The notes beneath the pieces were generated by a model. It made no database searches. It was given only the letters and a program-made list of their open reading frames with translations, and was not told the DNA's origin. This document shows, one piece after another, positions 40,021 to 51,147 of a DNA stretch of 64,000 nucleotides (position 1 is the first letter of the stretch; each line of letters opens with the position of its first letter). The stretch covers positions 13,516,192-13,580,191 of the forward strand of contig OY848917.1 of assembly GCA_963693285.1 (NCBI GenBank), read 5' to 3'. This DNA is from Xestospongia muta (lineage: Eukaryota; Porifera; Demospongiae; Haplosclerida; Petrosiidae). The translations under genes and the position numbers were made by a program.

Positions 40021-40784
40021 TGTGTGTGTGGTTCAATCCTACTGGGAATAATGTGATAATTTCGCTTTACTGTAAACCAGTTTGTCCAAAAGGACTAGTA
40101 AGTAAGTGCTATACTCAAAACTTATTGCTAGCTAGCTTGCTTTTGCCTATAGATTTCTGGCATTTTATACCTAAACTCTTCTACAAACAGTGTTGCTATA
40201 ATTTTTGTAGCTCTATGTTTCACAATTATATGTTGATTTGTAAATTATATTCTTGTTCTGATTACAATTGTTTTGGTCCACTTTATAACTTGTAATGTTT
40301 TATAATAGCGAACATGTGTCTAGAGTTCCCTTTTGTGTAGTGTTATAGGAGTTACTAGTTTTCTAGTAACGTTTACTGATGTTGTACAAGAATGACTAAA
40401 GACATGTAAGATAATTTGAAGTATTTAAAATCTTCGAAAAGCAGTAGATGGATATTACTGTCACATGGTAATCTTTCGGTACTGTGCCTGGTTTTTAGTT
40501 GTCTTACTGGTTTGTGTCAGTTGTGTGTTACTGTTTCAGTTAAGTGTGTTATTGTCTCTCTGTGTTTCAGGTAAGTGTTATTGTAGATTTGGATAAAAAG
40601 CCAAAAAATAAGCAAACAAAGGTTGCTATGGCTGTAAAAGCTTCATACATGAAGGGATACAAAGGTTTTGAGGCACTACAAGCCATAATTGTGTTTTGTG
40701 TGGGAGGATCGCTATTTCATTAAAATTGTATTTTCTCAATAATTGAATTTGCGCGACTAGGTCCCTTTCTGTGTGGACAGTCAC
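40021..40784. other. intergenic, left flank of the tandem array
   Basis: The first part (to about 40310) repeats the DOMON A flank at 35130-35460. 40320-40784 is single-copy in this window. It has an open plus-strand frame of about 50 codons (40570-40723, VIVDLDKKPKNKQ) without a supported start or family. Confidence 0.5.
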
Positions 40785-40793
40785 ATATAATAC

Positions 40794-41459
40794 CTTCAGA
40801 ATTTTTTATGAAAATTCAATTTGATGAGTGACTTGGCATCCATTGGCTAAAATAATATAATCAATTACTAAAGGGTTAAAAATAACCACATATTACCTCT
40901 CCTGTTAAAGGATTATGTCCATACTTCTTTAGATAGGGTACAATGTTCCTAGTAATACATCCATTGTGAAGTAAATCCATTGATCCATTCCCTCCTTTGT
41001 ATTTCCCACATCTTTCTACTTATCTACTCAACCAACCATCTATTTATCCATTCATCTGTCTGTTTGTCCATTGGATCTATCCATCCATCCATCTGTTCAC
41101 TCATTCATCCATCTCATAATTACTTACATCAGATCAAACACTATTCCATCAGATGTACACATAGGATGTTCAAATGGCTGAAGAGATAAACTAGACACAT
41201 GACATTATCACACCAGATGTATTATATGTACTTACCTACAACAATTAAATGGAAGTCGTTTGAATTTTGACCTTCCACCTTTAGCAGCAGCCGCTGCCTT
41301 CTTTCCACCATATATTGTGGACCATTCTGTACAAGTGAGGTATCTGATTGAAAGAGAGAGATGTGGAATTTAAAACTGGAACAAAATCTGACTGCTTCTA
41401 GACCTGCTCATCTTTGTATTAAACTTACAAATTGTCTTTCTGATGTTGCTTTTATTCAT
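40794..41459 (-). pseudogene. PPIL2: PPIL2 5' half, array copy 1
   Basis: PPIL2 is a nuclear U-box E3 ligase fused to a cyclophilin. Exons read: 41459-41429 (KQHQKDN, after a shifted start), 41343-41236 (YLTCTEWSTIYGGKKAAA), 41190-41128 (LSLQPFEHPMCTSDGIVFDL), 40948-40897 (NIVPYLKKYGHNPLTGE) and 40846-40794 (MDAKSLIKLNFHK). These cover the N-terminal extension and U-box start. The array boundary cuts it off after exon 5. Lesions: one base missing after the ATG (AAAA at 41450-41453), and an extra T in exon 5 that frameshifts it. Confidence 0.8.
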
Positions 41460-41514
41460 ACACTGCGATAGTTAAAAAGGGGTTAAAAATTAAACCCCCC
41501 CCCCCCCCCCAAAA
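41236..41514. promoter_or_regulatory. divergent PPIL2 / UPF0696-like start region
   Basis: The PPIL2 and UPF0696-like start codons (41459 minus, 41514 plus) are 54 bp apart, divided by a C homopolymer (18 C here, 8-9 in later units). A shared bidirectional promoter is likely for the ancestral pair. Equivalent positions are 47575/47624, 53725/53773 and 59861/59909. Confidence 0.5.
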
Positions 41515-41938
41515 TGGCCGAACCCACAGAGGTATTTGATAATTACTGGATTTATGTCAATGGTCCAGTTCACTGCAGTACCAAAGGACCAACATTAAGC
41601 AAATGGTTGATCTTCAAAATACATCTCTTGTATTGATCAGGTCTGGGAGACAATAAGTCAGACTGTGCTATCTGGTGAATTAGGAGCTACTTCAGCTAAC
41701 GTCTCGACAATGATGATCAACTCAAATTCTTCAAACTCAAACATTAAAGTGATAAGTGTGTATACTACAGCAGAAGATAGAGATGAGGTTGGAATGAAGT
41801 TAATTTCTTATGTACGTGAGACAATACGATATAGAACTGATGCAGACTCATGCTGGGAGGTATGGTTGTCATGGTGATGGTAAAGTGACATCAAGAACAC
41901 TGGAATGGAATAAAAGTAATCCCAAATTTAAAGACTAA
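41514..41938 (+). pseudogene. UPF0696/C11orf68-like (DUF1917) gene, array copy 1
   Basis: Single-exon frame from MAEPTEVFDNYWIYVNGPVH through SKWLIFK, then VWETISQTVLSGELGATSAN, VISVYTTAEDRDEVGM and IRYRTDADS, and ending in GRYGCHGDGKVTSRTLEW before TAA. The order of a WLIF strand, a VWE..G.LG helix, VST/VYT strands and a YRTD strand fits the UPF0696 (BLES03) fold. Two single-base lesions break it: an extra A in 41616-41619 and an extra T at 41851. Both occur in all four copies. No GT-AG intron can bridge them. Confidence 0.62.
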
Positions 41939-42138
41939 TTACATTATTCTCTGAAGACCAAAGCTTTGTGTATTTTTAATAATTCGTGTAGACAAGTCTC
42001 ATTGTCGATTATCACAACTTTTATATAACTATTAATTACTCATAATTAGTAGGAGGAGCTTTAATTAATTATCAGCCTATAGACCACAGGTGGTCTTCAC
42101 CGAATATGTCATCTAACACAAACTATGTTATCTTGTAA

Positions 42139-42420
42139 ATGACCTTAAGAAGACGTGTTAACTCAACTGTATTAACTGATCATCATAACAACCACTGTCT
42201 CTTAAAACAAGACATTTTCCAGTGTCCTTTATGTCATCATAAGACCAGTACTGATTGTAACATTATGACTTGTCATATTTATTCTCATCACACTGGTGAC
42301 AAACCCTACCACTGTCCAGACTGTACTTGTACATTTAGTGTGGAAGATAATCTAAAGAGACATCAATGTATGTGTCATCAAGTCCAGTCATCTATTTTAT
42401 CACTAATATCATCCAGTTGA
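42139..42420 (+). CDS. two-finger C2H2 zinc-finger protein, array copy 1
   Basis: 93-codon ORF. Two C2H2 fingers (FQCPLCHHKTSTDCNIMTCH, then YHCPDCTCTF with HQCMCH) joined by an HTGDKP linker, the standard spacing of tandem DNA-binding fingers. It starts at an ATG preceded in frame by TAA, so it is self-contained unless it is an exon. No other domain. It is the only frame of the unit that is open in all four copies. Confidence 0.6.
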   Translation: MTLRRRVNSTVLTDHHNNHCLLKQDIFQCPLCHHKTSTDCNIMTCHIYSHHTGDKPYHCPDCTCTFSVEDNLKRHQCMCHQVQSSILSLISSS

Positions 42421-42957
42421 GTACAATGTCATTTGACCTCATCTAATTTCAGTAACCATAAATTGCACTCTTGAATTATACGTCAAATGTCTCACACTGT
42501 ACATAATTCTGTACTTTAAAATGTATCATTTCCAAATTTTATGTTTTATATTTAACGTGAATAAAAATTGTATATTAGTGATTTAGACATGTTACTGTGT
42601 TACATGTGAATCTACTGCTACCAGTATATATCATCAAGTTGTGCTTAATGTATAGAAAGATCTTTGATTTGGAAGATGACAGTGATTGTGCAGTTTCTCT
42701 GATCTATATGGATCTCATCCAGTTTGTTGATATCTTGTGAGAGTACAAATAACAATCAAGTTAAATAGTAAATAAATATTAGTTTTAATGATTAAAAGCC
42801 AGAATAAAATAATTTAAAAATAACTTCATTAAAATTAAAAATGAAACAAATTAAAATTTCAATAGTTGAAGAGTTCAATCAAAGAAGGTCTCCAGAGAAT
42901 CCATTACTATATTGTCAGCACACGACTAGTGAGGAACAGAAAACGCGTGACCTGTTA

Positions 42958-42971
42958 TTTTGGCGGGAAAA
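42958..42971 (+). promoter_or_regulatory. E2F-like site
   Basis: TTTTGGCGGGAAAA matches the E2F/DP core. Conserved at 49068, 55214 and 61350. A second one (TTTGGCGGGAAAT) is at 44529-44541 and in each later unit. Confidence 0.4.
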
Positions 42972-43817
42972 TATAACAGTAGCACACGCGTACAGCAAAA
43001 CACTAACAAGAACAGCAAAACTGATTTTTAATTAATTATTTTTAAAAAAAATTTTTAATTAAATATTCTTTTTGTTAAGAATATTAATGATAAGATGATA
43101 CGAACTAAAGAATTGCTAAAATTATTTATCTTGTAAATAAAGCTAAAGAACAACAATAATAAAGAAATGATCTGTATTATAAGTAAGATGGATGATGTGT
43201 AATAAATAGTTGTAAAAAAGATTTAATATGATTTAGATGATTACAAATTGAATTCTAAACTAAGTTTTCATAGTTATATTAAATCTAGAGTTTCAAGTTA
43301 TAAAAATAATTATTAAATAAATTAAATATCTTCAAAGTTAAAATTGACTGGTGAAAATGTTTTTTAAAGAAAATTAATACACATAATAAATAACAAATTA
43401 TAAAATAAAAAAATAAAAAAATGACAACTAAAAATAAAAATAAAAACAGTCTCTGTAGTTGAAGGGTCCCCAAGAAGTCCAGTACTAGTGAAGGTCTCCA
43501 ATCCAGCAATTGTAGGAAAGAGAAGATAGAGAGTTCCCCCAAGAGTCCAGTCATGATCAGTCCACAAGTTGAGAACATAGAGGGAGAAAGAGAGAATAAC
43601 AACTGGATTACTAAAGAATGGATGAAAAGTGATGAATGGATGGAGAGACAGCTCACCTTTTTCACCAGTGCTCCTGCAGGGAAAGAAAAAGAGAGTAGTT
43701 ATGAACTGATAGTGACAATGAATGGATAGAGAGTGAAGAGAGAGACAGAGGAAGTGAAAAAGGACCACCAACACACACACACACACAGCACACACACGCA
43801 CCCTAGAAGATCAGAGC

Positions 43818-43887
43818 TCTCCCCCGCCACCTGGCAGCCTAGGATTTAAAAAAAAATTTTTTTTAGGCCGCCAGGCGGCAGGGGAGA
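43818..43887. repeat. CpG-rich hairpin, unit 1
   Basis: Arms of about 23 bp (left CCCCCGCCACCTGGCAGCCT, right AGGCCGCCAGGCGGCAGGGG) enclose an A-run followed by a T-run, which can itself pair. It stands out from its AT-rich surroundings. Left arm has one extra mismatch (CAGCC) compared with units 2-4 (CGGCC). Confidence 0.8.
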
Positions 43888-45059
43888 GATAATTAATAGG
43901 GTTTGTATGAGTGTGTGTATAGTGTATGGGCTGGATAGCCCAAAATAAAAAAAATAAAAAAAATAAAAGAAGAGGAAAGAAGGCTTGAAGGAAGACAGGA
44001 AGAGCCCAATGACATGGAGACCGACTCATCTTTTTCATCCAGAGAAGATTATAACAGTCAAGAGAACATCAGAGAACACCAGAGAACAGTTGAGAACATC
44101 AGATAACACCAGAGAAGGAAGAACTTCCAAGTTGAGTCCTGTAGAAACGAAGAGCGAGGAAAAAATCTTTTTAAAATTCAAAAATCACTTGACAAAAATA
44201 AAAAAAATATAAAAAATAAATAAGAAATAAGAATAAAAAGAAAAAAAAAGGAAATTATGACCAAAATAAATAAAAAGATGATCCAGCGACGAGAGCTATC
44301 CAACGATGAGGCGAGTCGATCCAACGAAGTACGAGATGATCCAACGATGCGTAGAGAACATAGAGGAAGAAAAAGAGAGTTATTTGTAACAACTGTAGAA
44401 TAGACGTATGATGGAGGATGGAGAGATAACTCACCTTTCTAATGAAAGTATGCAAAATGGAGGAGACTTTTTAATATAATCTTGTCATGCTTCAATTTTA
44501 CGACCACTCAACACAAACTCGTGACAAATTTGGCGGGAAATAACTACACGTGTGACTAACATTAATTGATTTTAATTGATTTTTAATTGATTTTGATTAA
44601 GAACTAATGAAAGTCTTCAAAATACCTAAGTATTTTAAACATTATACAAGTTGTTATTGGAAAGAAATATACTTTTAAAGCAATGTCTATATACCATAAA
44701 AGGTATAATATTATTTCTATTAGAAATTTCCAAACTAGATTGTAGTGGTCTCAGTAATTTTCTGTTACAATATATGTGTGTATGTATATATTATGAATCA
44801 GTGAAACTAGTGCATGTATGTAGGAGACAGCTATCACAGTGTATCTCACCTACTACATGAACTCAGATCTGTCAGAGGTAGATTTGAAAAAAATCATGTA
44901 CATGTAACTACACGTAGACAGACATATGATTCTAATAATAGGTATTACTTATAATCTCTCATTCCTTCATTGTTACCAATGTATTTATAGCACTGAAATT
45001 ATATATTTTATAAAAAATATTATGCTACAAAAAATTCAAGTGGTCTTTTGTCAATGTAC

Positions 45060-46123
45060 CTAATCTAGTTCTTTGTAGTGATAGAGCTCATTTGTGTCGT
45101 TCTGATACTGGATTAGGTAGAAGAAGACGACGATATGCCTTGTCTTTACTAATGGTGAATAACAAAATAATCATAAAAGAATGAATTATTTTTTTATAGT
45201 TTGTTAAAAATTAGTAAAAATAAAAATTGGTTAAATTTACTATTTACAAATTTTTAACCAATACTAAATGGTCATTGAGCAATAATGATGTAAATTTGAT
45301 ATTTGGTAGGTTTTTGACTTTGTTTACAACAAAATTGGAATGACTACGACTCTTGTAAAATTTAATCAAAAGTATTTAATGTATTCACCTACCCTTTATG
45401 ATTGCGTCATATTAGTTGTGGCAGTCTAGACCTAGAGTTAAATAAATGACACACTCTCTCAAAGTCATCAGGGACATAAACTATGGCTATGAGATATGCA
45501 TCTGGTGTCCATTTATCTGAGAATAACAAGTCTTGAAGGTCAGCTTTTAATTGATTTAACTAGAGGACAAAATAATAAGTCACATTACATGTACAGGAAT
45601 AGACGAATGAAACTCTATAAATGGATTCATGGATAAATCAATGGATGAATAAATAGATATATAAATGGACATAAGAATGTCAAAAAACATTATTTCCTAC
45701 TATACCTAGTGACTCTGTCACTCATTTTTAACCCTTTAAATCCTGTACATACAGTGTATTATTCTTCTATTTACCAACTTCATTCTCTGTTACTAGAGCA
45801 AATATCGTTGATGTAAAGGACTATGCTACAGCTCCTGTTGAATAATGAGCCTAGAGATAGGGTTACTATAGCAATAGTTGTCATAGTAACAAGGTAGAGA
45901 TAGGGTTACTATAGCAATAGTTGTCATAGTAACAATAATAACTTACAGCATTTCTTGCAGTTAATTTAGTCTTGGCTTTTTCTTTTTTCTCCTAGTAAAT
46001 GGACGAATGGAATGATGGATGGACAGATGATTGGTTACACAATGGACACACACATGTGGGCTAACTTACAGGAGCTTTATACTCATAAACAATAAGTAGG
46101 ACCTGTTCTAGCTCTTTCTAGTT
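45060..46123 (-). pseudogene. unrecognised minus-strand gene, array copy 1
   Basis: Exon-like segments in order: 46123-46070 (one frame ELEQVLLIVYEYKAP; another, ELERARTGPTYCL, could continue PPIL2), 45991-45947 (EKKEKAKTKLTARNA), 45559 to about 45465 (LNQLKADLQDLLFSDKWTPD, AYLIA, VYVPDDFER) and about 45152-45060 (KDKAYRRLLLPNPVSERH, then RALSLQRTRL). Borders and phases are mostly plausible, so this was once a gene, but I do not recognise the family. Copy 1 has lost the donor end of the third exon by deletion and has a TGA in the fourth (CACAAATGA). It alone retains an AG acceptor before the fourth exon. Confidence 0.5.
45854..45933. repeat. tandem X-box-like motif
   Basis: A segment of about 41 bp is doubled. 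Each copy has GTTGTCATAGTAAC (45877-45890, 45920-45933), which fits the RFX X-box consensus GTHNYYATRRNAAC, preceded by the near-match GTTACTATAGCAAT. Present in every unit. Confidence 0.6.
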
Positions 46124-46434
46124 CTATAGAGTTAAAAATAAAACATTTTTCATTACAAACACAAACATAACAATACTAGACAATGTGCTGAGTCTGAAAA
46201 AACTGTCTTATCACACAAATTTTTAACAAACACTTGAGTATAAACAGTTAGTACCCTAACAAAAATTTGTTATACAGACATTTTGCTTTCTACATAGCAA
46301 GTTTAGTAAGCATACTATTTAAGATAGCCATGTAACAACTATCAATATACAAGTTTTTGTTTGAAATCTTTCCACGATAATATCCTTTTTATCAGACTCA
46401 GTCACAATATTATAATATAGTATAATGTCCATAC

Positions 46435-47575
46435 CTTGTTTATCCACAAATAAGTTGTTCTTCATGTGATGAAAACTGGAAATATCAAATTTTTCAAGTG
46501 CAGTTGAATCCTATGTAACAAAATTAGGGATGACCCTACTAATTATAAAGTAATTATAATAATTACCTGTATAGTTACTATGTCACCACTCTTAAAAGAT
46601 TGTTCTGTCAAAAGATCTTGAAAATGTTTATTTTTAATATCTAATCTATCAATTGCCTACAGAAACAGAGGCCTGTTACTAATATTAGTAACATAAAAAA
46701 TTAGTAAGCATGCACTAATAATAGTAACACAATGATGTCATGATAACTCTATTTATAGACCTAATAGGAATAGACATTACCACTGGGGCATATAGCAATA
46801 ATGTGACTATTTTCATTAAAGACTTTGAAGGTGATTGGACAATGATATTGACCTGTAATGAATATAATTAGTGAATTAAGCCACACCCACATTGATTAAA
46901 GATATAATACCTTCAGAATTTTTTATGAAAATTCAATTTGATGAGTGACTTGGCATCCATTAGCTAAAATAATATAATCAATTACTAAAGGGTTAAAAAT
47001 AACCACATATTACCTCTCCTGTTAAAGGATTATGTCCATATTTCTTTAGATAGAGTACAATGTTCCTAGTAATACATCCATTGTGAAGTAAATCCATTGA
47101 TCCATTCCCTCCTTGTATTTCCCACATCTTTCTACCTATCTACTCAACCAACCATCTATTTATCCATTCATCTGTCTGTTTGTCCATTGGATCTATCCAC
47201 CCATCCATCTGTTCACTCATTCATCCATCTCATAATTACTTACATCAGATCAAACACTATTCCATCAGATGTACACAAAGGATGTTCAAATGGCTGAAGA
47301 GATAAACTAGACACACGACATTATCACACCAGATGTATTATATGTACTTACCTACAACAATTAAATGGAAGTCGTTTGAATTTTGACCTTCCACCTTTAG
47401 CAGCAGCCGCTGCCTTCTTTCCACCATATATTGTGGACCATTCTATACAAGTGAGGTATCTGATTGAAAGAGAGAGATGTGGAATTTAAAACTGGAACAA
47501 AATCTGACTGCTTCTAGACCTGCTCATCTTTGTATTAAACTTACAATTTGTCTTTCTGATGTTGCTTTTATTCAT
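46435..47575 (-). pseudogene. PPIL2: PPIL2 5' half, array copy 2
   Basis: Exons 1-5 (47575-46911) lie in unit 2 and exons 6-8 in the end of unit 1: 46852-46761 (EGQYHCPITFKVFNENSHII), 46656-46567 (LDIKNKHFQDLLTEQSFKSG) and 46510-46435 (LEKFDISSFHHMKNNLFVD). This reaches the end of the U-box part; the cyclophilin domain is not found. Lesions: the shifted start, the extra T in exon 5 as in copy 1, and a TAG at the end of exon 6 where Glu is expected (NVYSY-stop). Confidence 0.82.
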
Positions 47576-47623
47576 ACACTGCGATAGTTGAAAAGGGGTT
47601 AAAAATTAACCCCCCCCCCAAAA

Positions 47624-48048
47624 ATGGCCGAACCCACAGAGGTATTTGATAATTACTGGATTTATGTCAATGGTCCAGTTCACTGCAGTACCAAAGGACC
47701 AACATTAAGCAAATGGTTGATCTTCAAAATACATCTCTTGTATTGATCAGGTCTGGGAGACAATAAGTCAGACTGTGCTATCTGGTGAATTAGGAGCTAC
47801 TTCAGCTAACGTCTCGACAATGATGATCAACTCAAATTCTTCAAACTCAAACATTAAAGTGATAAGTGTGTATACTACAGCAGAAGATAGAGATGAGGTT
47901 GGAATGAAGTTAATTTCTTATGTACGTGAGACAATACGATATAGAACTGATGCAGACTCATGCTGGGAGGTATGGTTGTCATGGTGATGGTAAAGTGACG
48001 TCAAGAACACTGGAATGGAATAAAAGTAATCCCAAATTTAAAGACTAA
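47624..48048 (+). pseudogene. UPF0696/C11orf68-like, array copy 2
   Basis: Same frame breaks as in copy 1; the coding stretch is otherwise almost unchanged. Confidence 0.62.
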
Positions 48049-48248
48049 TTACATTATTCTCTGAAGACCAAAGCTTTGTGTATTTTTAATAATTCGTGTA
48101 GACAAGTCTCATTGTCGATTATCACAACTTTTATATAACTATTAATTACTCATAATTAGTAGGAGGAGCTTTAATTAATTATCAGCCTATAGACCACAGG
48201 TGGTCTTCACCGAATATGTCATCTAACACAAACTATGTTATCTTGTAA

Positions 48249-48530
48249 ATGACCTTAAGAAGACGTGTTAACTCAACTGTATTAACTGATCATCATAACA
48301 ACCACTGTCTCTTAAAACAAGACATTTTCCAGTGTCCTTTATGTCATCATAAGACCAGTACTGATTGTAACATTATGACTTGTCATATTTATTCTCATCA
48401 CACTGGTGACAAACCCTACCACTGTCCAGACTGTACTTGTACATTTAGTGTGGAAGATAATCTAAAGAGACATCAATGTATGTGTCATCAAGTCCAGTCA
48501 TCTATCTTATCACTAATGGCATCTAGTTGA
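48249..48530 (+). CDS. two-finger C2H2 protein, array copy 2
   Basis: Open. The only protein difference from the others is near the C-terminus (LSLMASS for LSLISSS), outside the fingers. Confidence 0.6.
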   Translation: MTLRRRVNSTVLTDHHNNHCLLKQDIFQCPLCHHKTSTDCNIMTCHIYSHHTGDKPYHCPDCTCTFSVEDNLKRHQCMCHQVQSSILSLMASS

Positions 48531-49931
48531 GTATAATATCATTTGACCTCATCTAATTTCAGTAACCATAAATTGCACTCTTGAATTATACGACAAATGT
48601 CTCACACTGTACATAATTCTGTACTTTAAAATGTATCATTTCCAAATTTTATGTTTTATATTTAACGTGAATAAAAATTGTATATTAGTGATTTAGACAT
48701 GTTACTGTGTTACATGTGAATCTACTGCTACCAGTATATATCATCAAGTTGTGCTTAATGTATAGAAAGATCTTTGATTTGGAAGATGACAGTGATTGTG
48801 CAGTTTCTCTGATCTATATGGATCTCATCCAGTTTGTTGATATCTTGTGAGAGTACAAATAACAATCAAGTTAAATAGTAAATAAATATTAGTTTTAATG
48901 ATTAAAAGCCAGAATAAAATAATTTTAAAATAACTTCATTAAAATTAAAAATGAAACAAATTAAAATTTCAATAGTTGAAGAGTTCAATCAAAGAAGGTC
49001 TCCAGAGAATCCATTACTATATTGTCAGCACACGACTAGTGAGGAACAGAAAACGCGTGACCTGTTATTTTGGCGGGAAAATATAACAGTAGCACACGCG
49101 TACAGCAAAACACTAACAAGAACAGCAAAACTAATAGATTTTTAATTAATTATTTTTAAAAAAAATTTTTAATTAAATATTCTTTTTGTTAAGAATATTA
49201 ATGATAAGATGATACGAACTAAAGAATTGCTAAAATTATTTATCTTGTAAATAAAGCTAAAGAACAACAATAATAAAGAAATGATCTGTATTATAAGTAA
49301 GATGGATGATGTGTAATAAATAGTTGTAAAAAAGATTTAATATGATTTAGATGATTACAAATTGAATTCTAAACTAAGTTTTCATAGTTATATTAAATCT
49401 AGAGTTTCAAGTTATAAAAATAATTATTAAATAAATTAAATATCTTCAAAGTTAAAATTGACTGGTGAAAATGTTTTTTAAAGAAAATTAATACACATAA
49501 TAAATAACAAATTATAAAATAAAAAAATAAAAAAATGACAACTAAAAATAAAAATAAAAACAGTCTCTGTAGTTGAAGGGTCCCCAAGAAGTCCAGTACT
49601 AGTGAAGGTCTCCAATCCAGCAATTGTAGGAAAGAGAAGATAGAGAGTTCCCCCAAGAGTCCAGTCATGATCAGTCCACAAGTTGAGAACATAGAGGGAG
49701 AAAGAGAGAATAACAACTGGATTACTAAAGAATGGATGAGAAGTGATGAATGGATGGAGAGACGGCTCACCTTTTTCACCAGTGCTCCTGCAGGGAAAGA
49801 AAAAGAGAGTAGTTATGAACTGATAGTGACAATGAATGGATAGAGAGTGAAGAGAGAGACAGAGGAAGTGAAAAAGGACCACCAACACACACACACACAC
49901 AGCACACACACGCACCCTAGAAGATCAGAGC

Positions 49932-50001
49932 TCTCCCCCGCCACCTGGCGGCCTAGGATTTAAAAAAAAATTTTTTTTAGGCCGCCAGGCGGCAGGGGAG
50001 A
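49932..50001. repeat. CpG-rich hairpin, unit 2
   Basis: Left arm reads CCTGGCGGCCT, pairing better than in unit 1. Confidence 0.8.
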
Positions 50002-51147
50002 GATAATTAATAGGGTTTGTATGAGTGTGTGTATAGTGTATGGGCTGGATAGCCCAAAATAAAAAAAAAATAAAAAAAATAAAAGAAGAGGAAAGAAGGC
50101 TTGAAGGAAGACAGGAAGAGCCCAATGACATGGAGACTGACTCATCTTTTTCATCCAGAGAAGATTATAACAGTCAAGAGAACATCAGAGAACACCAGAG
50201 AACACCAGAGAAGGAAGAACTTCCAAGTTGAGTCCTGTAGAAACGAAAAGCGAGGAAAAAATCTTTTTAAAATTCAAAAATCACTTGACAAAAATAAAAA
50301 AAAATATAAAAAATAAATAAGAAATAAGAATAAAAAGAAAAAAAAGGAAATTATGACCAAAATAAATAAAAAGATGATCCAGCGACGAGAGTTATCCAAC
50401 GATGAGGCGAGTCGATCCAACGAAGTACGAGATGATCCAACGATGCGTAGAGAACATAGAGGAAGAAAAAGAGCGTTATTTGTAACAACTGTAGAATGGA
50501 CGTAAGATGGATGGATGGAGAGATAACTCACCTTTCTAATGAAAGTATGCAAAATGGAGGAGACCTTTTAATATAATCTTGTCATGCTTCAATTTTACGA
50601 CCACTCAACACAAACACGTGACAAATTTGGCGGGAAATAACTACACGTGTGACTAACATTAATTGATTTTTAATTGATTTTGATTAAGAACTAATTAAAG
50701 TCTTCAAAATACCTAAGTATTTTTAACATTATACAAGTTGTTATTGGAAAGAAATATACTTTTAAAGCAATGTCTGTATACCATAAAAGGTATAATATAT
50801 TTCTATTAGAAATTTCCAAACTAGATTGTAGCGGTCTCAGTAATTTTCTGTTGCAATATATGTGTGTATGTATATATTATGAATCAGTGAAACTAGTGCA
50901 TGTATGTAAGAGACAGCTATCACAGTGTATCTCACCTACTACATGAACTCAGATCTGTCAGAGGTAGATTTGAAAAAAATTATGTACATGTAACTACACG
51001 TAGACAGACATATGATTCTAATAATAGGTATTACTTATAATCTCTCATTCCTTCATTGCTACTAATGTATTTATAGCACTGAAATTGTATATTTTATAAA
51101 AAAAATATTATGCTACAAAAAATTCAAGTGGTCTTTTGTCAATGTAC

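Larger units (their letters stand above)
42421..45059. other. non-coding part of array unit (unit 1)
   Basis: AT-rich with A-rich simple sequence (43380-43445, 44200-44275), GGAT-like tracts, an (AC)n run at about 43771-43788, the CpG hairpin and two E2F-like sites. Long minus-strand open frames at 43285-43801 are leucine/phenylalanine-rich low complexity. A plus frame at 44251-44402 (KMIQRRELSNDEASRSNEVR) is open but unassigned. Equivalent stretches are 48531-51147, 54680-57283 and 60816-63419. Confidence 0.5.
40785..46901. repeat. tandem array unit 1 (about 6.12 kb)
   Basis: First of at least four head-to-tail units. The left boundary is where ATATAATACC becomes shared with 46902, 53052 and 59188. 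This unit is the most diverged: it has a deletion of about 54 bp at 45456, a longer C run near 41496-41510 and extra AGAACA(C/T)CAG minisatellite repeats near 44060-44120. Confidence 0.92.

Noticed and set aside
40570..40723. Open frame VIVDLDKKPKNKQ...
   Set aside because: No start codon context, no family, and only about 50 codons in single-copy flank.
41514..41938. An intron explaining the UPF0696 frame breaks
   Set aside because: Every GT upstream of the candidate AG gives a stop or the wrong phase.
42841..43035. 64-codon plus ORF (MKQIKISIVEEFNQ...)
   Set aside because: Contains the E2F-like site, has no domain and its end varies between units; more likely a regulatory region.
43285..43801. 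Minus-strand open frames of 126 and 145 codons, repeated in each unit
   Set aside because: Phe/Leu/Ser-rich translations of purine-rich simple sequence, overlapping in two frames; no domain, start context or splice logic.
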